The notes below the pieces were generated by a model. The model was not told the DNA's origin. It was given only the letters and a program-made list of their open reading frames with translations, and did no database searches. The translations under genes were made by a program, and so were the position numbers. From Brevibacillus laterosporus (lineage in GTDB: Bacteria; Bacillota; Bacilli; Brevibacillales; Brevibacillaceae), in the NCBI RefSeq assembly GCF_030489605.1, contig NZ_JAUKFY010000002.1, positions 1 to 64,000 on the forward strand: 64,000 nt of DNA, written 5' to 3'. Numbering within the stretch: position 1 is the stretch's first letter; each line of letters starts with the position of its first letter. Positions 46,505 through 56,124 of this stretch are shown here, one piece after another.

Positions 46505-47674
46505 ATGAAAAGATTACTTCATGTTTTTCTCTGTTTGGTTACTTGCATAACCATGCTTACTCCAGGGCTAGCTTCTGCAGAAGAGTCAAAACCTGATATG
46601 GCTCCGCATGCAAAATCAGCGATCCTGATGGAGGCAGATTCCGGAACCATTCTGTTTGAAAAAAATGCGCATGAGAAACTACCGCCTGCAAGTATCACTA
46701 AGGTAATGACCTTGTTACTGATTTTTGAGGCGATCCAACGAGGAGAAGTAAAGCTAACCGACAAAGTTCGTACCAGCGAGCGAGCTGCTTCCATGGGTGG
46801 ATCCCAGATTTTCTTGCAGCCTGGTGAAGAGATGACAGTGGAGGATATGGTGAAAGGGATTGCGATTGCTTCTGGAAATGATGCTGCAGTTGCGATGGCT
46901 GAGCATATCGGAGGAACAGAAGAAGCATTTATCAACAAGATGAATGAACGAGCTGCTCAATTAGGTTTAAAAAATACTCACTTTATTAACTGCAACGGAT
47001 TACCCTCCCCAGATCATTACACAACTGCCTCTGACATTGCAATCATGTCTCGTGAGCTGTTAAAACATGAAATAATTACTAAATATACCGGCATCTATCA
47101 AGATTATCTACGAAAAGACAGTGCCAGCCCATTCTGGTTGGTTAACACGAACCGACTTGTTCGTTTTTATGACGGAGTGGATGGCTTGAAGACGGGTTAC
47201 ACCTCGGAAGCTAAATTTTGTATTTCAGCAACAGCAAAACGTAAAAATATGCGTGTAATTGCTGTTGTATTGGGTGAACCAGATACCAAGGTAAGAAATA
47301 GTGAAATTACTGGCATGTTTGATTTTGCCTTTAATCATTATCAAGTGCATCCCATATATAAAAAAGGGGATGTTATTCAACAGCTTTCTTTGGATAAGGG
47401 AGAAGAAACAAAGGTGAACGTTGTGACAGAACAGCCTGTTAGTCTTCTTTTGAAAAAAGGAGAAAATCCTAATGCATTTGTAAAAGAGATTACACTGGCT
47501 AGTGAGGTTAAAGCTCCGATTAAAAAGTCAAATGTAGTGGGCCATATTTTTATCAAAAAAGATGGTAAAGAGGTAGCCCGAATTGATTTGTATCCAGAGA
47601 AAACCGTTGAACGTGCCAATATGTGGGACATACTCAAAAGAACAACCCAGAAGGTAATGTTTACCTATCGCTGA
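46505..47674 (+). CDS. dacF: D-alanyl-D-alanine carboxypeptidase DacF
   Basis: A 389-residue penicillin-binding protein that trims pentapeptides, affecting cross-linking of spore peptidoglycan. The signal peptide ends near LASA-EE (residue 25). Active-site motifs are SITK (Ser63, Lys66), SGN (123-125) and KTG (229-231). A C-terminal beta domain and an amphipathic anchor (MWDILKRTTQKVMF) follow. Its position directly before spoIIAA matches B. subtilis. Confidence 0.93.
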   Translation: MKRLLHVFLCLVTCITMLTPGLASAEESKPDMAPHAKSAILMEADSGTILFEKNAHEKLPPASITKVMTLLLIFEAIQRGEVKLTDKVRTSERAASMGGSQIFLQPGEEMTVEDMVKGIAIASGNDAAVAMAEHIGGTEEAFINKMNERAAQLGLKNTHFINCNGLPSPDHYTTASDIAIMSRELLKHEIITKYTGIYQDYLRKDSASPFWLVNTNRLVRFYDGVDGLKTGYTSEAKFCISATAKRKNMRVIAVVLGEPDTKVRNSEITGMFDFAFNHYQVHPIYKKGDVIQQLSLDKGEETKVNVVTEQPVSLLLKKGENPNAFVKEITLASEVKAPIKKSNVVGHIFIKKDGKEVARIDLYPEKTVERANMWDILKRTTQKVMFTYR

Positions 47675-47687
47675 AATTACGAAAAAT

Positions 47688-47728
47688 GTCGAGAATGTCC
47701 ACTTTTGTAGAGGCTTCTCGACTTTTTT
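47688..47728 (+). terminator. Terminator between dacF and spoIIAA
   Basis: GTCGAGAA (47688-47695) pairs with TTCTCGAC (47715-47722), followed by six Ts. The GTCGA halves also resemble Spo0A-box cores. Confidence 0.75.
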
Positions 47729-47732
47729 GTTC

Positions 47733-47774
47733 TTTTGTCGTCTGGGAGGATTTGGTTTATTGAGTAGAGAAAAA
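47733..47774 (+). promoter_or_regulatory. SigH-type promoter of the spoIIA operon with Spo0A-like site
   Basis: GGAGGATTT (47745-47753), 12 bases, then AGAGAAAAA (47766-47774) fits the SigH consensus RnAGGAwWW-N12-RnnGAATww with one mismatch. TTTTGTCG at 47733-47740 matches the first part of a Spo0A box (TTTGTCGAA) and lies where Spo0A is known to act on spoIIA in B. subtilis. Confidence 0.5.
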
Positions 47775-47810
47775 GAGAGACATCAACGGGAGAAGGAGTT
47801 GTTCCAAGTT

Positions 47811-48161
47811 ATGAGCTTGCACATTGAGATGGAGACCTTACGCGAGGTTCTGTTGGTCCGCCTGCAAGGGGAACTGGATCATCACACAGCGGAAACCTTG
47901 AGGAACCGTTTAGACACCATTATCAAGGATGAGCAGATTCGTCATGTGGTCCTCGACTTGGAGGACTTGACCTTCATGGATAGCTCAGGAATCGGCGTGA
48001 TTTTAGGGAGATACAAACAAATTACAGCGCGTTCTGGTGAGGTATTTGTCTGTTCCATTAATCCAACCATTTATCGCATTTTTGAAATGTCAGGTTTGTT
48101 TAAGGTATTAAAGTATAAAGAGCACGTATCAGATGCTTTAGACGTACTGGGGGTGGCATAA
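47811..48161 (+). CDS. spoIIAA: Anti-sigma F factor antagonist SpoIIAA
   Basis: A 116-residue STAS-domain protein. The phosphorylation site is Ser58 in [13 protein letters not shown]. Unphosphorylated SpoIIAA binds SpoIIAB and frees SigF in the forespore. I chose the ATG at 47811, because a longer frame would run into the SigH promoter and dacF terminator. The AAGGAG site is 12 bases upstream, a rather long spacing. Confidence 0.92.
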   Translation: MSLHIEMETLREVLLVRLQGELDHHTAETLRNRLDTIIKDEQIRHVVLDLEDLTFMDSSGIGVILGRYKQITARSGEVFVCSINPTIYRIFEMSGLFKVLKYKEHVSDALDVLGVA

Positions 48162-48163
48162 CG

Positions 48164-48604
48164 ATGAGAAATCACATGCAACTACAATTCTCCGCCCTCA
48201 GTCAAAACGAAGCATTTGCTCGCGTTGCAGTGGCATCTTTTATCTCGCAGCTCGATGTCACAATGGAAGAATTAGAGGAAATCAAAACTGTTGTATCAGA
48301 AGCAGTGACGAATGCGATTATCCATGCCTATGAAGAAAACCCGCTTGGAGTGGTTCATATTGAAGCTGCTTTAGAGGATGGAGTAGTTGAGCTTGTTATT
48401 GAGGATTATGGAAAAGGAATTGTTGATGTGGAAGAGGCGATGCAACCATTGTTTACTTCTAAGCCAGAGCTGGAACGCTCAGGAATGGGTTTTACGATTA
48501 TGGAAAATTTCATGGATTCATTAGAAGTTGTTACGGCCATTGATCAGGGTACAAGGATTCGCTTAGTTAAACGTCTCGCTTATGCAAAAGCTTTACAAAG
48601 CTAG
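48164..48604 (+). CDS. spoIIAB: Anti-sigma F factor/serine kinase SpoIIAB
   Basis: A 146-residue GHKL-fold kinase with N box [12 protein letters not shown]1 box IEDYGKGI and G2 GMGFTIM. It binds SigF and phosphorylates SpoIIAA. GGGGGTGG precedes the ATG, two bases after spoIIAA. Confidence 0.93.
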   Translation: MRNHMQLQFSALSQNEAFARVAVASFISQLDVTMEELEEIKTVVSEAVTNAIIHAYEENPLGVVHIEAALEDGVVELVIEDYGKGIVDVEEAMQPLFTSKPELERSGMGFTIMENFMDSLEVVTAIDQGTRIRLVKRLAYAKALQS

Positions 48605-48614
48605 GGGTAATGCC

Positions 48615-49370
48615 ATGGGAGCCGATATTAAAAACGCTAGTCAGCCGTTTCTTACTAACGAACAAGTAAAAGAGCTCATTGCTAAAAGCCAAACGGGAGA
48701 TACGTCTGCACGTGACCAACTGGTAAGTAGTAATATTCGTTTAGTATGGTCTGTTGTCCAACGTTTTATGAACCGTGGCTACGAAGCAGATGATCTGTTT
48801 CAAATTGGGTGTATTGGATTATTAAAGGCAGTCGATAAATTTGATCTAAACTACGATGTCAAATTCTCAACGTATGCTGTTCCAATGATCATCGGTGAAA
48901 TTCAGCGCTTTCTGCGGGATGATGGTACGGTCAAAGTAAGTCGTTCGTTGAAAGAAACTGCAAACAAAGTGCGAAGAACGAGGGACGAATTGTATAAGAA
49001 ATTCGGGCGTTCACCTACCATCAGCGAAGTTGCAGAAACGCTTGGTCTGTCTAATGAGGATGTCGTATTCGCTCAGGAGGCTAGTCGAGCGCCATCATCG
49101 ATTCATGAAACGGTTTTTGAAAATGATGGTGACCCAATCACCTTGATTGATCAAATAGCCGATGAAAGCTTAAGCAAATGGTTTGATCAGATTGCCTTGC
49201 GTGATGCAATAAGTAAATTAACAGAACGGGAACAATTAATCGTTCTTCTGCGTTACTATAAAGATCAAACTCAATCCGAGGTAGCTGAGAGATTAGGTAT
49301 CTCACAGGTACAGGTGTCAAGATTGGAAAAGAGGATCCTTCAGACGATAAGAGACCAAATCGAGCAATAG
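48615..49370 (+). CDS. sigF: RNA polymerase sigma-F factor
   Basis: A 251-residue sporulation sigma factor with region 2 (SSNIRLVWSVVQRF, ADDLFQIGCIGLLKAVDKFD), region 3 (RSPTISEVAETLGL-like) and region 4 (SEVAERLGISQVQVSRLEKR). It directs early forespore transcription. GGGGT lies before the ATG at 48615, ten bases after spoIIAB. Confidence 0.93.
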   Translation: MGADIKNASQPFLTNEQVKELIAKSQTGDTSARDQLVSSNIRLVWSVVQRFMNRGYEADDLFQIGCIGLLKAVDKFDLNYDVKFSTYAVPMIIGEIQRFLRDDGTVKVSRSLKETANKVRRTRDELYKKFGRSPTISEVAETLGLSNEDVVFAQEASRAPSSIHETVFENDGDPITLIDQIADESLSKWFDQIALRDAISKLTEREQLIVLLRYYKDQTQSEVAERLGISQVQVSRLEKRILQTIRDQIEQ

Positions 49371-49387
49371 CTCGAATGGTCTTTTTC
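49352..49387 (+). terminator. Terminator overlapping the end of sigF
   Basis: AGACCA and CGAGC pair with GCTCG and TGGTCT in a two-part stem that includes the sigF stop codon, followed by five Ts. Confidence 0.75.
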
Positions 49388-49450
49388 TTTTTGCAGATAC
49401 TACATAAAAACACCGCACTGCTTGCATTAGGCAGGAAGGAGGCAGTGAAG

Positions 49451-50065
49451 ATGGAGCAGATTTTATTTTTACGCTTGCGTAAGCGACTGGTGATAAGACA
49501 GAAAGATGTTATTCTGCTCGGTGATATCTGTCAGCTTTATTTAGATGGGGAGCGCGAGGAGAAATTACGTCGTATTCCGGTCTATCAAGTAAAAAAAGAG
49601 GACGGAAATTTGATTATCATCGACATTATGCAGGTAATCCGTAAACTGCGTCAGATGTATCCGGAAATCCATCTTGAGGTACAGGGTTCATCTCAAATTA
49701 TCGTTGAGGTAGCGAATCCCGTCAAACGCGCCAATTTTTTTCTTGTTTTATTTGTTTGGCTCCTTCTGTTTATAGGATCTGGCTTAGCCCTGATGAACTT
49801 TCACGCTGATGTCAGCATGTTAGAGGTACAGCGACGTTTATATCAGCTAATCACGGGACAATATGAAAAACGTCCTCTATTACTCCAAATCCCTTACTCA
49901 TTAGGAATCGGTCTTGGGATGGTTTTGTTTTTTAATCATATTTTTCGCAAACGAATCAACGAAGAGCCCAGTCCACTTGACGTTGAATTATTTTTATATC
50001 AACAGAATCTGGATCAATATTATTTAGAAAATGAGAACGAGGAAAATCAACGAGATAAGACATGA
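49451..50065 (+). CDS. spoVAA: Stage V sporulation protein AA
   Basis: A 204-residue SpoVAA with an N-terminal cytoplasmic domain of about 100 residues and two membrane helices (about 99-120 and 146-165). AAGGAGG precedes the ATG at 49451. It is the first gene of the spoVA operon, which builds the dipicolinic acid channel. It ends with an ATGA overlap into spoVAB. Confidence 0.9.
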   Translation: MEQILFLRLRKRLVIRQKDVILLGDICQLYLDGEREEKLRRIPVYQVKKEDGNLIIIDIMQVIRKLRQMYPEIHLEVQGSSQIIVEVANPVKRANFFLVLFVWLLLFIGSGLALMNFHADVSMLEVQRRLYQLITGQYEKRPLLLQIPYSLGIGLGMVLFFNHIFRKRINEEPSPLDVELFLYQQNLDQYYLENENEENQRDKT

Positions 50066-50478
50066 TGCTTCTATATTTATTTGTCATAGTAATGGGACTA
50101 GGCTGGGGTCTCGCTGTAGGAAGTGGTCTGGTTGCTTTTTTAAGTGTTCTAGATATCATTCCACGCCTTACACAGCTCTCTTCTTCTCATTCTTTTATTC
50201 GTAGCTACGAATGGGCAATCGTCTTGGGAGCGCTTTGGTTTACATGGTGTGATTACTTTGCGATTTCAGTGCAGCTCCCAGCAGTGCTAACCGCTGTGGT
50301 AGGAAGCTTCGCTGGAATATTCGTAGGTATGCTAGCGGCTGGTCTTACAGAGGTATTAAATGTGTTTCCTATCTTAACCAAGCGGCTAGGCCTCCATGAT
50401 TATATGAGAAATTTTGTGATGGCGATGGTATTAGGGAAGATAGTAGGTTCTTTGCTGCAATGGACCTTCTCCTTATAA
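50062..50478 (+). CDS. spoVAB: Stage V sporulation protein AB
   Basis: A 138-residue membrane protein with about four helices (LYLFVIVMGLGWGLAVGSGL at the start, FAGIFVGMLAAGLTEVLNVF later). It overlaps spoVAA by four bases. The exact role in the spoVA channel is unclear in the family. Confidence 0.88.
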   Translation: MMLLYLFVIVMGLGWGLAVGSGLVAFLSVLDIIPRLTQLSSSHSFIRSYEWAIVLGALWFTWCDYFAISVQLPAVLTAVVGSFAGIFVGMLAAGLTEVLNVFPILTKRLGLHDYMRNFVMAMVLGKIVGSLLQWTFSL

Positions 50479-50586
50479 AGCTGGTAAATCGAACCATTCA
50501 TAGAATAGCGCTGACATAGAAAAAATAAGCAGCAGGAATTAAACATCACAATTGCACTTCATAACGGAATAAAGGGGACAAGTTAG

Positions 50587-51069
50587 ATGGCAACAACAAA
50601 ACAAAAACAGGGCTTTAAACTGCAAATGAATAAACAGGTTTATCAGGAGCAAGCTCAAAAATATGAGCCAAAACGAAATGTTTGGCTAAACTGCTTTCGT
50701 GCTTTCTGGGTAGGTGGAGCAATTTGTTTGCTAGGGCAAATCATCCAGAATCTCTATATCACTTTTTTGCATCTGGATACAGAAAAGGCTGCCGGACCAA
50801 CTTCCATTACTCTTATTTTTATCTCAGTCTTATTAACTGGATTTGGTATTTATGACAATATCGGTCAATATGCCGGGGCTGGGTCAGCAGTTCCTATTAC
50901 AGGCTTTGCTAATTCTATGTCATCTGCTGCCATTGAACATCGCAGCGAGGGCTATGTGCTTGGTGTAGCTGGCAACATGTTTAAATTGGCAGGTTCTGTT
51001 ATCGTGTATGGAGTTACGGCAGCTTTTATTTTTGGAATGCTGCGCGTGCTGTTAAATATGTTCTACTAA
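50587..51069 (+). CDS. spoVAC: Stage V sporulation protein AC, mechanosensitive channel subunit
   Basis: A 160-residue membrane protein of the SpoVAC/AEB family, with helices from about 40 onward and the conserved IYDNIGQYAGAGSAVPITGFA motif region. B. subtilis SpoVAC behaves as a mechanosensitive channel during germination. AAAGGGG lies upstream. A 108-base gap separates it from spoVAB and shows no terminator. Confidence 0.92.
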   Translation: MATTKQKQGFKLQMNKQVYQEQAQKYEPKRNVWLNCFRAFWVGGAICLLGQIIQNLYITFLHLDTEKAAGPTSITLIFISVLLTGFGIYDNIGQYAGAGSAVPITGFANSMSSAAIEHRSEGYVLGVAGNMFKLAGSVIVYGVTAAFIFGMLRVLLNMFY

Positions 51070-51084
51070 AACGAGGTGAAAACA

Positions 51085-52113
51085 GTGAGTACGCCAACGA
51101 AAGGTAAAAATAGAGTTAGTCAGCAAACGTGGAGATTTAACGAGGATGTTCGGGTTCAGGGAAGTGCGGTGGTTGTAGGGCCTAAGGAAGCAGAAGGACC
51201 ATTAAAAGATTTATTTGATAGAAGTTATAACGATATGTACGCAGGTCAGGATTCCTGGGAAAAAGCCGAAAAAAAGCTAATGGAGGATTCCATTACTCTT
51301 GCAATTAAGAAAGCTGATTTGAAAAAAAATCAAATCGATCAGATTATCGCAGGTGATTTGCTTAATCAAAATATCACAGTTAGCTTTACGGCTGAAAAAA
51401 TGCAATTTCCTACGCTTGGCATGTACGGGGCATGTTCCTCCTCCATGCTGACGCTCTCAACCGCTACCGCCCTAGTCAATGCAAGATATTCTAACTATAT
51501 AGTAGCCGCGTGCAGCAGTCATAACGCAACAGCTGAACGGCAATTCCGTTATCCGACTGAATATGGTGGACAAAAGCCTCCTCATTCACAAGTTACGGTT
51601 ACCGGAGCAGGTGCAGCAGTTGTAGGGATAGGGGGAAAGGGACCTCGGATAACCTATTCTACAGTCGGAAAAGTAATAGATATGGGGATTACAGACCCTT
51701 TTGCAATGGGAGCCGCGATGGCGCCTGCCGCTGTTTCTACGATCGCTACTCATTTTATTGATACGGGACGTAGCCCATCTGATTATGATCTCATTGTCAC
51801 AGGAGATTTGGGGAAAGTGGGCTCTGCTATTTGCAAAGATATGCTAGCCAAAGAAGGCTTTAACGTTGAAGGTGTGTACAATGACTGCGGTCTTATGATT
51901 TATCCGCCTGATGAGGAAGTGTTTGCAGGGGCGAGTGGATGCGCCTCAAGTGCCAGCGTAACGTACAGCTATATTATGAAGCAGCTTCAATCAGGCAAAT
52001 TAAAAAAGGTGCTTGTGTGCGCAACTGGTGCCCTACTTAGTCCTACCAGTACACAACAGGGAAATTCAATCCCGTGTATTGCTCACGCAGTAGCATTTGA
52101 AGGAGGAGAATAA
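51085..52113 (+). CDS. spoVAD: Stage V sporulation protein AD
   Basis: A 342-residue thiolase-fold protein that binds dipicolinic acid. The GACSSSMLTLSTATALVNA region corresponds to the thiolase nucleophile segment, and AACSSHNATAERQFRYPTEY is strongly conserved. GTG at 51085 has GAGGTG six bases upstream. A GTG nine bases earlier is embedded in that site. Confidence 0.92.
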   Translation: MSTPTKGKNRVSQQTWRFNEDVRVQGSAVVVGPKEAEGPLKDLFDRSYNDMYAGQDSWEKAEKKLMEDSITLAIKKADLKKNQIDQIIAGDLLNQNITVSFTAEKMQFPTLGMYGACSSSMLTLSTATALVNARYSNYIVAACSSHNATAERQFRYPTEYGGQKPPHSQVTVTGAGAAVVGIGGKGPRITYSTVGKVIDMGITDPFAMGAAMAPAAVSTIATHFIDTGRSPSDYDLIVTGDLGKVGSAICKDMLAKEGFNVEGVYNDCGLMIYPPDEEVFAGASGCASSASVTYSYIMKQLQSGKLKKVLVCATGALLSPTSTQQGNSIPCIAHAVAFEGGE

Positions 52114-52115
52114 TC

Positions 52116-52466
52116 ATGGAATACCTTATTGCCTTTATCATAGGAGGATTAATCTGTGTGGTTGGGCAGATCATGTTAGATGTAGCTAAAATAACACCTG
52201 CCCATGTCATGGTTACATTGGTAGTCTCAGGTGTGGTGCTTGATTTTATTGGAGTCTACGATGGTTTTATTAAATTTGCTGGTGCAGGTGCTACTGTGCC
52301 AATCATCAGCTTCGGACATTCACTGTACCACGGTGCCTTGCAGGAGTTAAATCAAACCGGTGCAATCGGAGTAGCGAATGGGATGTTTGAGGTACCGGCG
52401 GCTGGTATTACTGCGGCAATTGCTTTTAGTTTCCTTGCTTCCCTGGTGTTTAAACCAAAAGGGTAG
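52116..52466 (+). CDS. spoVAEB: Stage V sporulation protein AEb
   Basis: A 116-residue membrane protein paralogous to SpoVAC, with IGVYDGFIKFAGAGATVPII matching the AC motif. It has four predicted helices. GGAGGAG precedes the ATG, two bases after spoVAD. Confidence 0.92.
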   Translation: MEYLIAFIIGGLICVVGQIMLDVAKITPAHVMVTLVVSGVVLDFIGVYDGFIKFAGAGATVPIISFGHSLYHGALQELNQTGAIGVANGMFEVPAAGITAAIAFSFLASLVFKPKG

Positions 52467-52492
52467 GAATTTTTGGCGGAGGAGGCGGTTCG

Positions 52493-53074
52493 ATGAATCA
52501 GGCTCGACGCCGTATTATCATCATCACAGACGGTGACCACATCGCTCAGAGGGTAATTGAAGAAGTAGCCCGACAAATTGGGGGAAGATGCATTTCATTA
52601 TCGGCGGGAAATCCCACACCACTCTCAGGCGAGCAGATGGTAACCCTTATTAAGCAGACCCCTTATGATCCGGTGCTAGTTATGTTTGATGACAATGGGA
52701 ATTACGGTTTTGGACGGGGAGAACGGGCTATTTGTTTTGTAGCGAAGCACCCAGACATTGAAGTGCTGGGGGCAGTTGCAGTTGCCTCCAATACGAAATG
52801 CGTAACAGGTACTAAAGTGAAATATTCGGTTACGAAACAAGGAATAGTGGTGGAGGATGCTGTCGACAAGGATGGGGTCGTCCACAAGGAACTTCAGCAT
52901 CGAATTTACGGTGATACGGTCGATATTCTAAATGCATGTGATATTACCCACATAATTGGGATTGGCGATATCGGAAAAATGGACGGGAGAGACCATATTA
53001 ATAAAGGCTGTCCGATTACTAAGAAAGCAATAGAGTGGATTATGGAAAGGAGTGGATATCGTGTCGGAGGATAA
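52493..53074 (+). CDS. spoVAEA: Stage V sporulation protein AEa
   Basis: A 193-residue soluble protein of the SpoVAEa family (RRIIIITDGDHIAQRVIEEV, MFDDNGNYGFGRGERA). GGAGGAGG precedes the ATG. Its 3' end overlaps the spoVAF start. The biochemical role is unknown. Confidence 0.9.
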   Translation: MNQARRRIIIITDGDHIAQRVIEEVARQIGGRCISLSAGNPTPLSGEQMVTLIKQTPYDPVLVMFDDNGNYGFGRGERAICFVAKHPDIEVLGAVAVASNTKCVTGTKVKYSVTKQGIVVEDAVDKDGVVHKELQHRIYGDTVDILNACDITHIIGIGDIGKMDGRDHINKGCPITKKAIEWIMERSGYRVGG

Positions 53075-54530
53075 GCAGGACAAGCAGCCTATAGTCACTA
53101 GCCTTGAAGAAAATAGGGCGTTTCTTGATGACAAGCTAGGGGTAGGCACATCGTTTGATATTGGCGTACATGATTTAAAAGTAGGTCGTACTCGAGTTAG
53201 TCTGTATTATATTAATGGCTTTGCAGACAGCACAATCGTAACGTTAATTTTACAAGACCTCAATAATGTAAAAGAACGGGAAACGAGCGAGGATGGCTGG
53301 AAAATATTTTATCAAAAATATGTCCCCTTCTTTCAGATATCCAAGATAAAAACATGTAATGAATTCATGGATAAGGTTTTGGTTGGTCAAATCGGGCTGT
53401 TGATTGATGGTGAGGACACAGCTCTGATGGTCGATGCAAAAATTTATTTGACTCGTACACCTGAAGAGCCAGATACCGAACGAGTTGTACGAGGAGCTCA
53501 TGATGGTTTTACAGAAAATCTAGTTTCAAATACCTCACTTACTCGTCGCCGTATACGAGATGAGCGTTTGCGGTTTGAAATTATGCAGGTCGGGGAACGC
53601 TCGAAAACAGATGTTGCGATCGCTTATCTGGCTGATGTAGCTAATCCGCATTTAGTGGAAAAATTAAAATCAAGAATTCAGGAGATCCAAATCGATGGAA
53701 TTCCCATGTCAGAGAAAACCATTGAAGAGTTTATTATTGGAAAATCGCTTAATCCATTCCCTATGGTACGTTATACAGAACGTCCGGATGTAGCGGCCAT
53801 TCATTTGCTTGAGGGGCATGTCCTCATCTATGTAGATACATCACCTAGCGTCATCATTACTCCTGCTACCTACTTTCATCATGTACAGCATGCGGAGGAA
53901 TACAGGCAGACGCCAGTTGTCGGAGCGTATCTGCGCTGGGTACGTTTTCTAGGGATTATTGCCTCTTTACTGTTACCGCCCCTGTGGCTGTTATTAGTGA
54001 TGCATACAGAGTATGTCCCTTCCCAATTAGAATTTCTCGGTTTGAAGAATCAAGGTTCTATTCCCATCATGGTACAGTTTTTACTAGCTGAGCTTGGACT
54101 CGATTTAATGAGGATGGCGGCAGTACATACTCCTGCACCTCTTTCTATTGCAATGGGACTTATTGCAGCTATTTTAATTGGTGAGATTGCCATCGAGGTA
54201 GGCCTGTTCTCACCGGAAGTAATTCTGTATCTAGCTGTTGCGGCAATTGGCACCTATGCAACTCCAAGCTATGAACTAAGCATGGCCAACCGTCTGGTTC
54301 GGTTACTATTGTTGCTTACCACTGGACTTTTTGGATTGCAAGGCTATATGTTTACCTGCGCCTTTATTTTACTTGCGCTTGCGATGACCAGATCGATTGA
54401 TACCCCTTATTTGTGGCCGTTTATTCCGTTTAACTATGAAGGATTTAAGGAAATTGTATTACGCAAGGCTGTGCCGTATCAGGAAAAACGGCCAAGTGTT
54501 GTTCGTTCCCAAAACCCAAACAGACAATAG
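53061..54530 (+). CDS. spoVAF: Stage V sporulation protein AF (GerA-type A subunit)
   Basis: A 489-residue membrane protein homologous to germinant receptor A subunits. An N-terminal soluble region (about 1-285) is followed by about five membrane helices. PFPMVRYTERPDVAAIHLLE and the helix-rich LRWVRFLGIIASLLLPPLW are family signatures. AAAGGAG lies eight bases before GTG 53061. A GTG at 53052 is less well placed. It overlaps spoVAEA by 14 bases. Confidence 0.9.
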   Translation: MSEDKQDKQPIVTSLEENRAFLDDKLGVGTSFDIGVHDLKVGRTRVSLYYINGFADSTIVTLILQDLNNVKERETSEDGWKIFYQKYVPFFQISKIKTCNEFMDKVLVGQIGLLIDGEDTALMVDAKIYLTRTPEEPDTERVVRGAHDGFTENLVSNTSLTRRRIRDERLRFEIMQVGERSKTDVAIAYLADVANPHLVEKLKSRIQEIQIDGIPMSEKTIEEFIIGKSLNPFPMVRYTERPDVAAIHLLEGHVLIYVDTSPSVIITPATYFHHVQHAEEYRQTPVVGAYLRWVRFLGIIASLLLPPLWLLLVMHTEYVPSQLEFLGLKNQGSIPIMVQFLLAELGLDLMRMAAVHTPAPLSIAMGLIAAILIGEIAIEVGLFSPEVILYLAVAAIGTYATPSYELSMANRLVRLLLLLTTGLFGLQGYMFTCAFILLALAMTRSIDTPYLWPFIPFNYEGFKEIVLRKAVPYQEKRPSVVRSQNPNRQ

Positions 54531-54620
54531 AAGGGTAGAAATGGTTATATATCTCTTGGATTTGGTTACTTGCTGTGGTATATTAATGCTTAAAAATTAG
54601 ATATACGTATAAAAATACAG

Positions 54621-54664
54621 GGTATATAGCAAGCCGCGAGAATGTGGCTTTGCTATATCCTTCC
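54621..54664 (+). terminator. Weak terminator after spoVAF
   Basis: GGTATATAGCAAGCC and GGCTTTGCTATATCC pair with one bulge across a 10-base loop. Only TTCCT follows, so termination may be partial. Confidence 0.45.
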
Positions 54665-54750
54665 TAAAAAGAGTCGAAATACATGGAAAAGACAGAATAG
54701 CTTTATACTCAGTAGAATGATAGGGAAAGTGGACGAGGAGGGCAAAGGTT

Positions 54751-56067
54751 ATGTTTTTGCATGGCACAAGTCGCATCAATGAAAAAGGGCATCTTGAAAT
54801 TGGGGGTTGTGATACTACCAAGCTGGTAGAGCAATATCAGACTCCATTGTACGTCTATGATGAAACATTAATTCGGGAAAAGTGCCGTGCTTTTGTAGAG
54901 GCCTTTCAGCAAAGCGGGTTTGCCTTCCAAGTAGCCTATGCCAGTAAAGCTTTTTGTACGATGGCAATGTGCAGGTTGATAGAAGAGGAAGGATTATCTC
55001 TGGATGTAGTTTCTGCTGGAGAATTATATACGGCATTGGCAGCAGGGTTCCCGGCAGAACGAATTCATTTCCACGGGAATAATAAAACCATGCAGGAATT
55101 AATTATGGCTTTAGAAGCCAATATTGGTTGCTTTGTGGCTGATAATTTTTACGAATTAGAGATGCTGCATGACCTTGCCAAAGAACGTGGATTGACAGCT
55201 AATGTATTGTTGCGTCTTACACCAGGCGTAGAAGCACACACACATGAATATATATCCACTGGACAGCAGGACTCCAAATTTGGATTTGATATGATAAGCA
55301 ATCAAGCGATGAAAGCGATTGAAGTAGCACAGAAAAGCCAAGCATTGCATTTACTTGGTATCCATTGTCATATAGGCTCGCAAATTTTTGAAACGGATGG
55401 TTTTCTATTGGCTATTCAGCGTCTGACGGAATTTTTAGCAGAGGTAAGACAGGAGCTAGGTTTTACCTGTCAGGTATTTAATGTCGGAGGCGGTTTTGGT
55501 ATCCGCTATGTGGAAGGGGATACACCGCTTGTAGCAAAAGATTATATTGAAGCAATTACAAATAGCGTTCGGACTGAATTTATCAAGCATAACCTGCCCT
55601 TCCCAGAAATTTGGATTGAACCTGGACGGAGCATTATTGGAGATGCTGGGACAACCTTGTATACCATTGGGGCAACGAAGGAAATTCCTAATGTCCGAAA
55701 ATATGTAGCAATTGATGGGGGAATGACTGATAATCTGCGTCCGGCTTTGTATCAGGCTAAATATGAGGCCTGTGTGGCTAATCGTTTACATGATCCTGCT
55801 ACAGAATTGGTTTCGATAGCAGGTAAATGCTGTGAATCAGGCGATATGCTGATCTGGGACATTCATCTATCCGCACATCAGCCAGGAGATATTTTAGCAG
55901 TTTCTAGTACCGGTGCTTATGGATATGCAATGGCGAATAACTACAATAGAATTACCCGTCCTGCTGTTGTATTTGTTAAGAACGGAGAGGCCGAATTGGT
56001 GGTCCAGCGCGAATCATTAATGGATCTGATTCGAAATGATCGACTGTATACGAAGGTCTCTCTGTAA
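54751..56067 (+). CDS. lysA: Diaminopimelate decarboxylase
   Basis: A 438-residue PLP enzyme of the alanine racemase-like fold that makes lysine from meso-diaminopimelate. PLP lysine is Lys66 in VAYASKAFCT. HFHGNNKT, GIHCHIGSQI, the VGGGFGIRY phosphate loop, EPGRSI and GKCCESGDML (catalytic Cys) are all intact. GAGGAGGG precedes the ATG. It follows spoVAF as in B. subtilis. No lysine riboswitch is visible. Confidence 0.93.
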   Translation: MFLHGTSRINEKGHLEIGGCDTTKLVEQYQTPLYVYDETLIREKCRAFVEAFQQSGFAFQVAYASKAFCTMAMCRLIEEEGLSLDVVSAGELYTALAAGFPAERIHFHGNNKTMQELIMALEANIGCFVADNFYELEMLHDLAKERGLTANVLLRLTPGVEAHTHEYISTGQQDSKFGFDMISNQAMKAIEVAQKSQALHLLGIHCHIGSQIFETDGFLLAIQRLTEFLAEVRQELGFTCQVFNVGGGFGIRYVEGDTPLVAKDYIEAITNSVRTEFIKHNLPFPEIWIEPGRSIIGDAGTTLYTIGATKEIPNVRKYVAIDGGMTDNLRPALYQAKYEACVANRLHDPATELVSIAGKCCESGDMLIWDIHLSAHQPGDILAVSSTGAYGYAMANNYNRITRPAVVFVKNGEAELVVQRESLMDLIRNDRLYTKVSL

Positions 56068-56090
56068 AAAGAATGATAAAGTACTCAAGG

Positions 56091-56124
56091 AAAAGAGATA
56101 TCAGCTATTGGCTCTCTTTTTTTT
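56091..56124 (+). terminator. Terminator after lysA
   Basis: AAAAGAGA (56091-56098) pairs with TCTCTTTT (56113-56120), followed by further Ts. Confidence 0.8.

Noticed and set aside
54531-54750. Possible lysine riboswitch upstream of lysA
   Set aside because: The 220-base gap shows only a weak spoVAF terminator and no L-box core.
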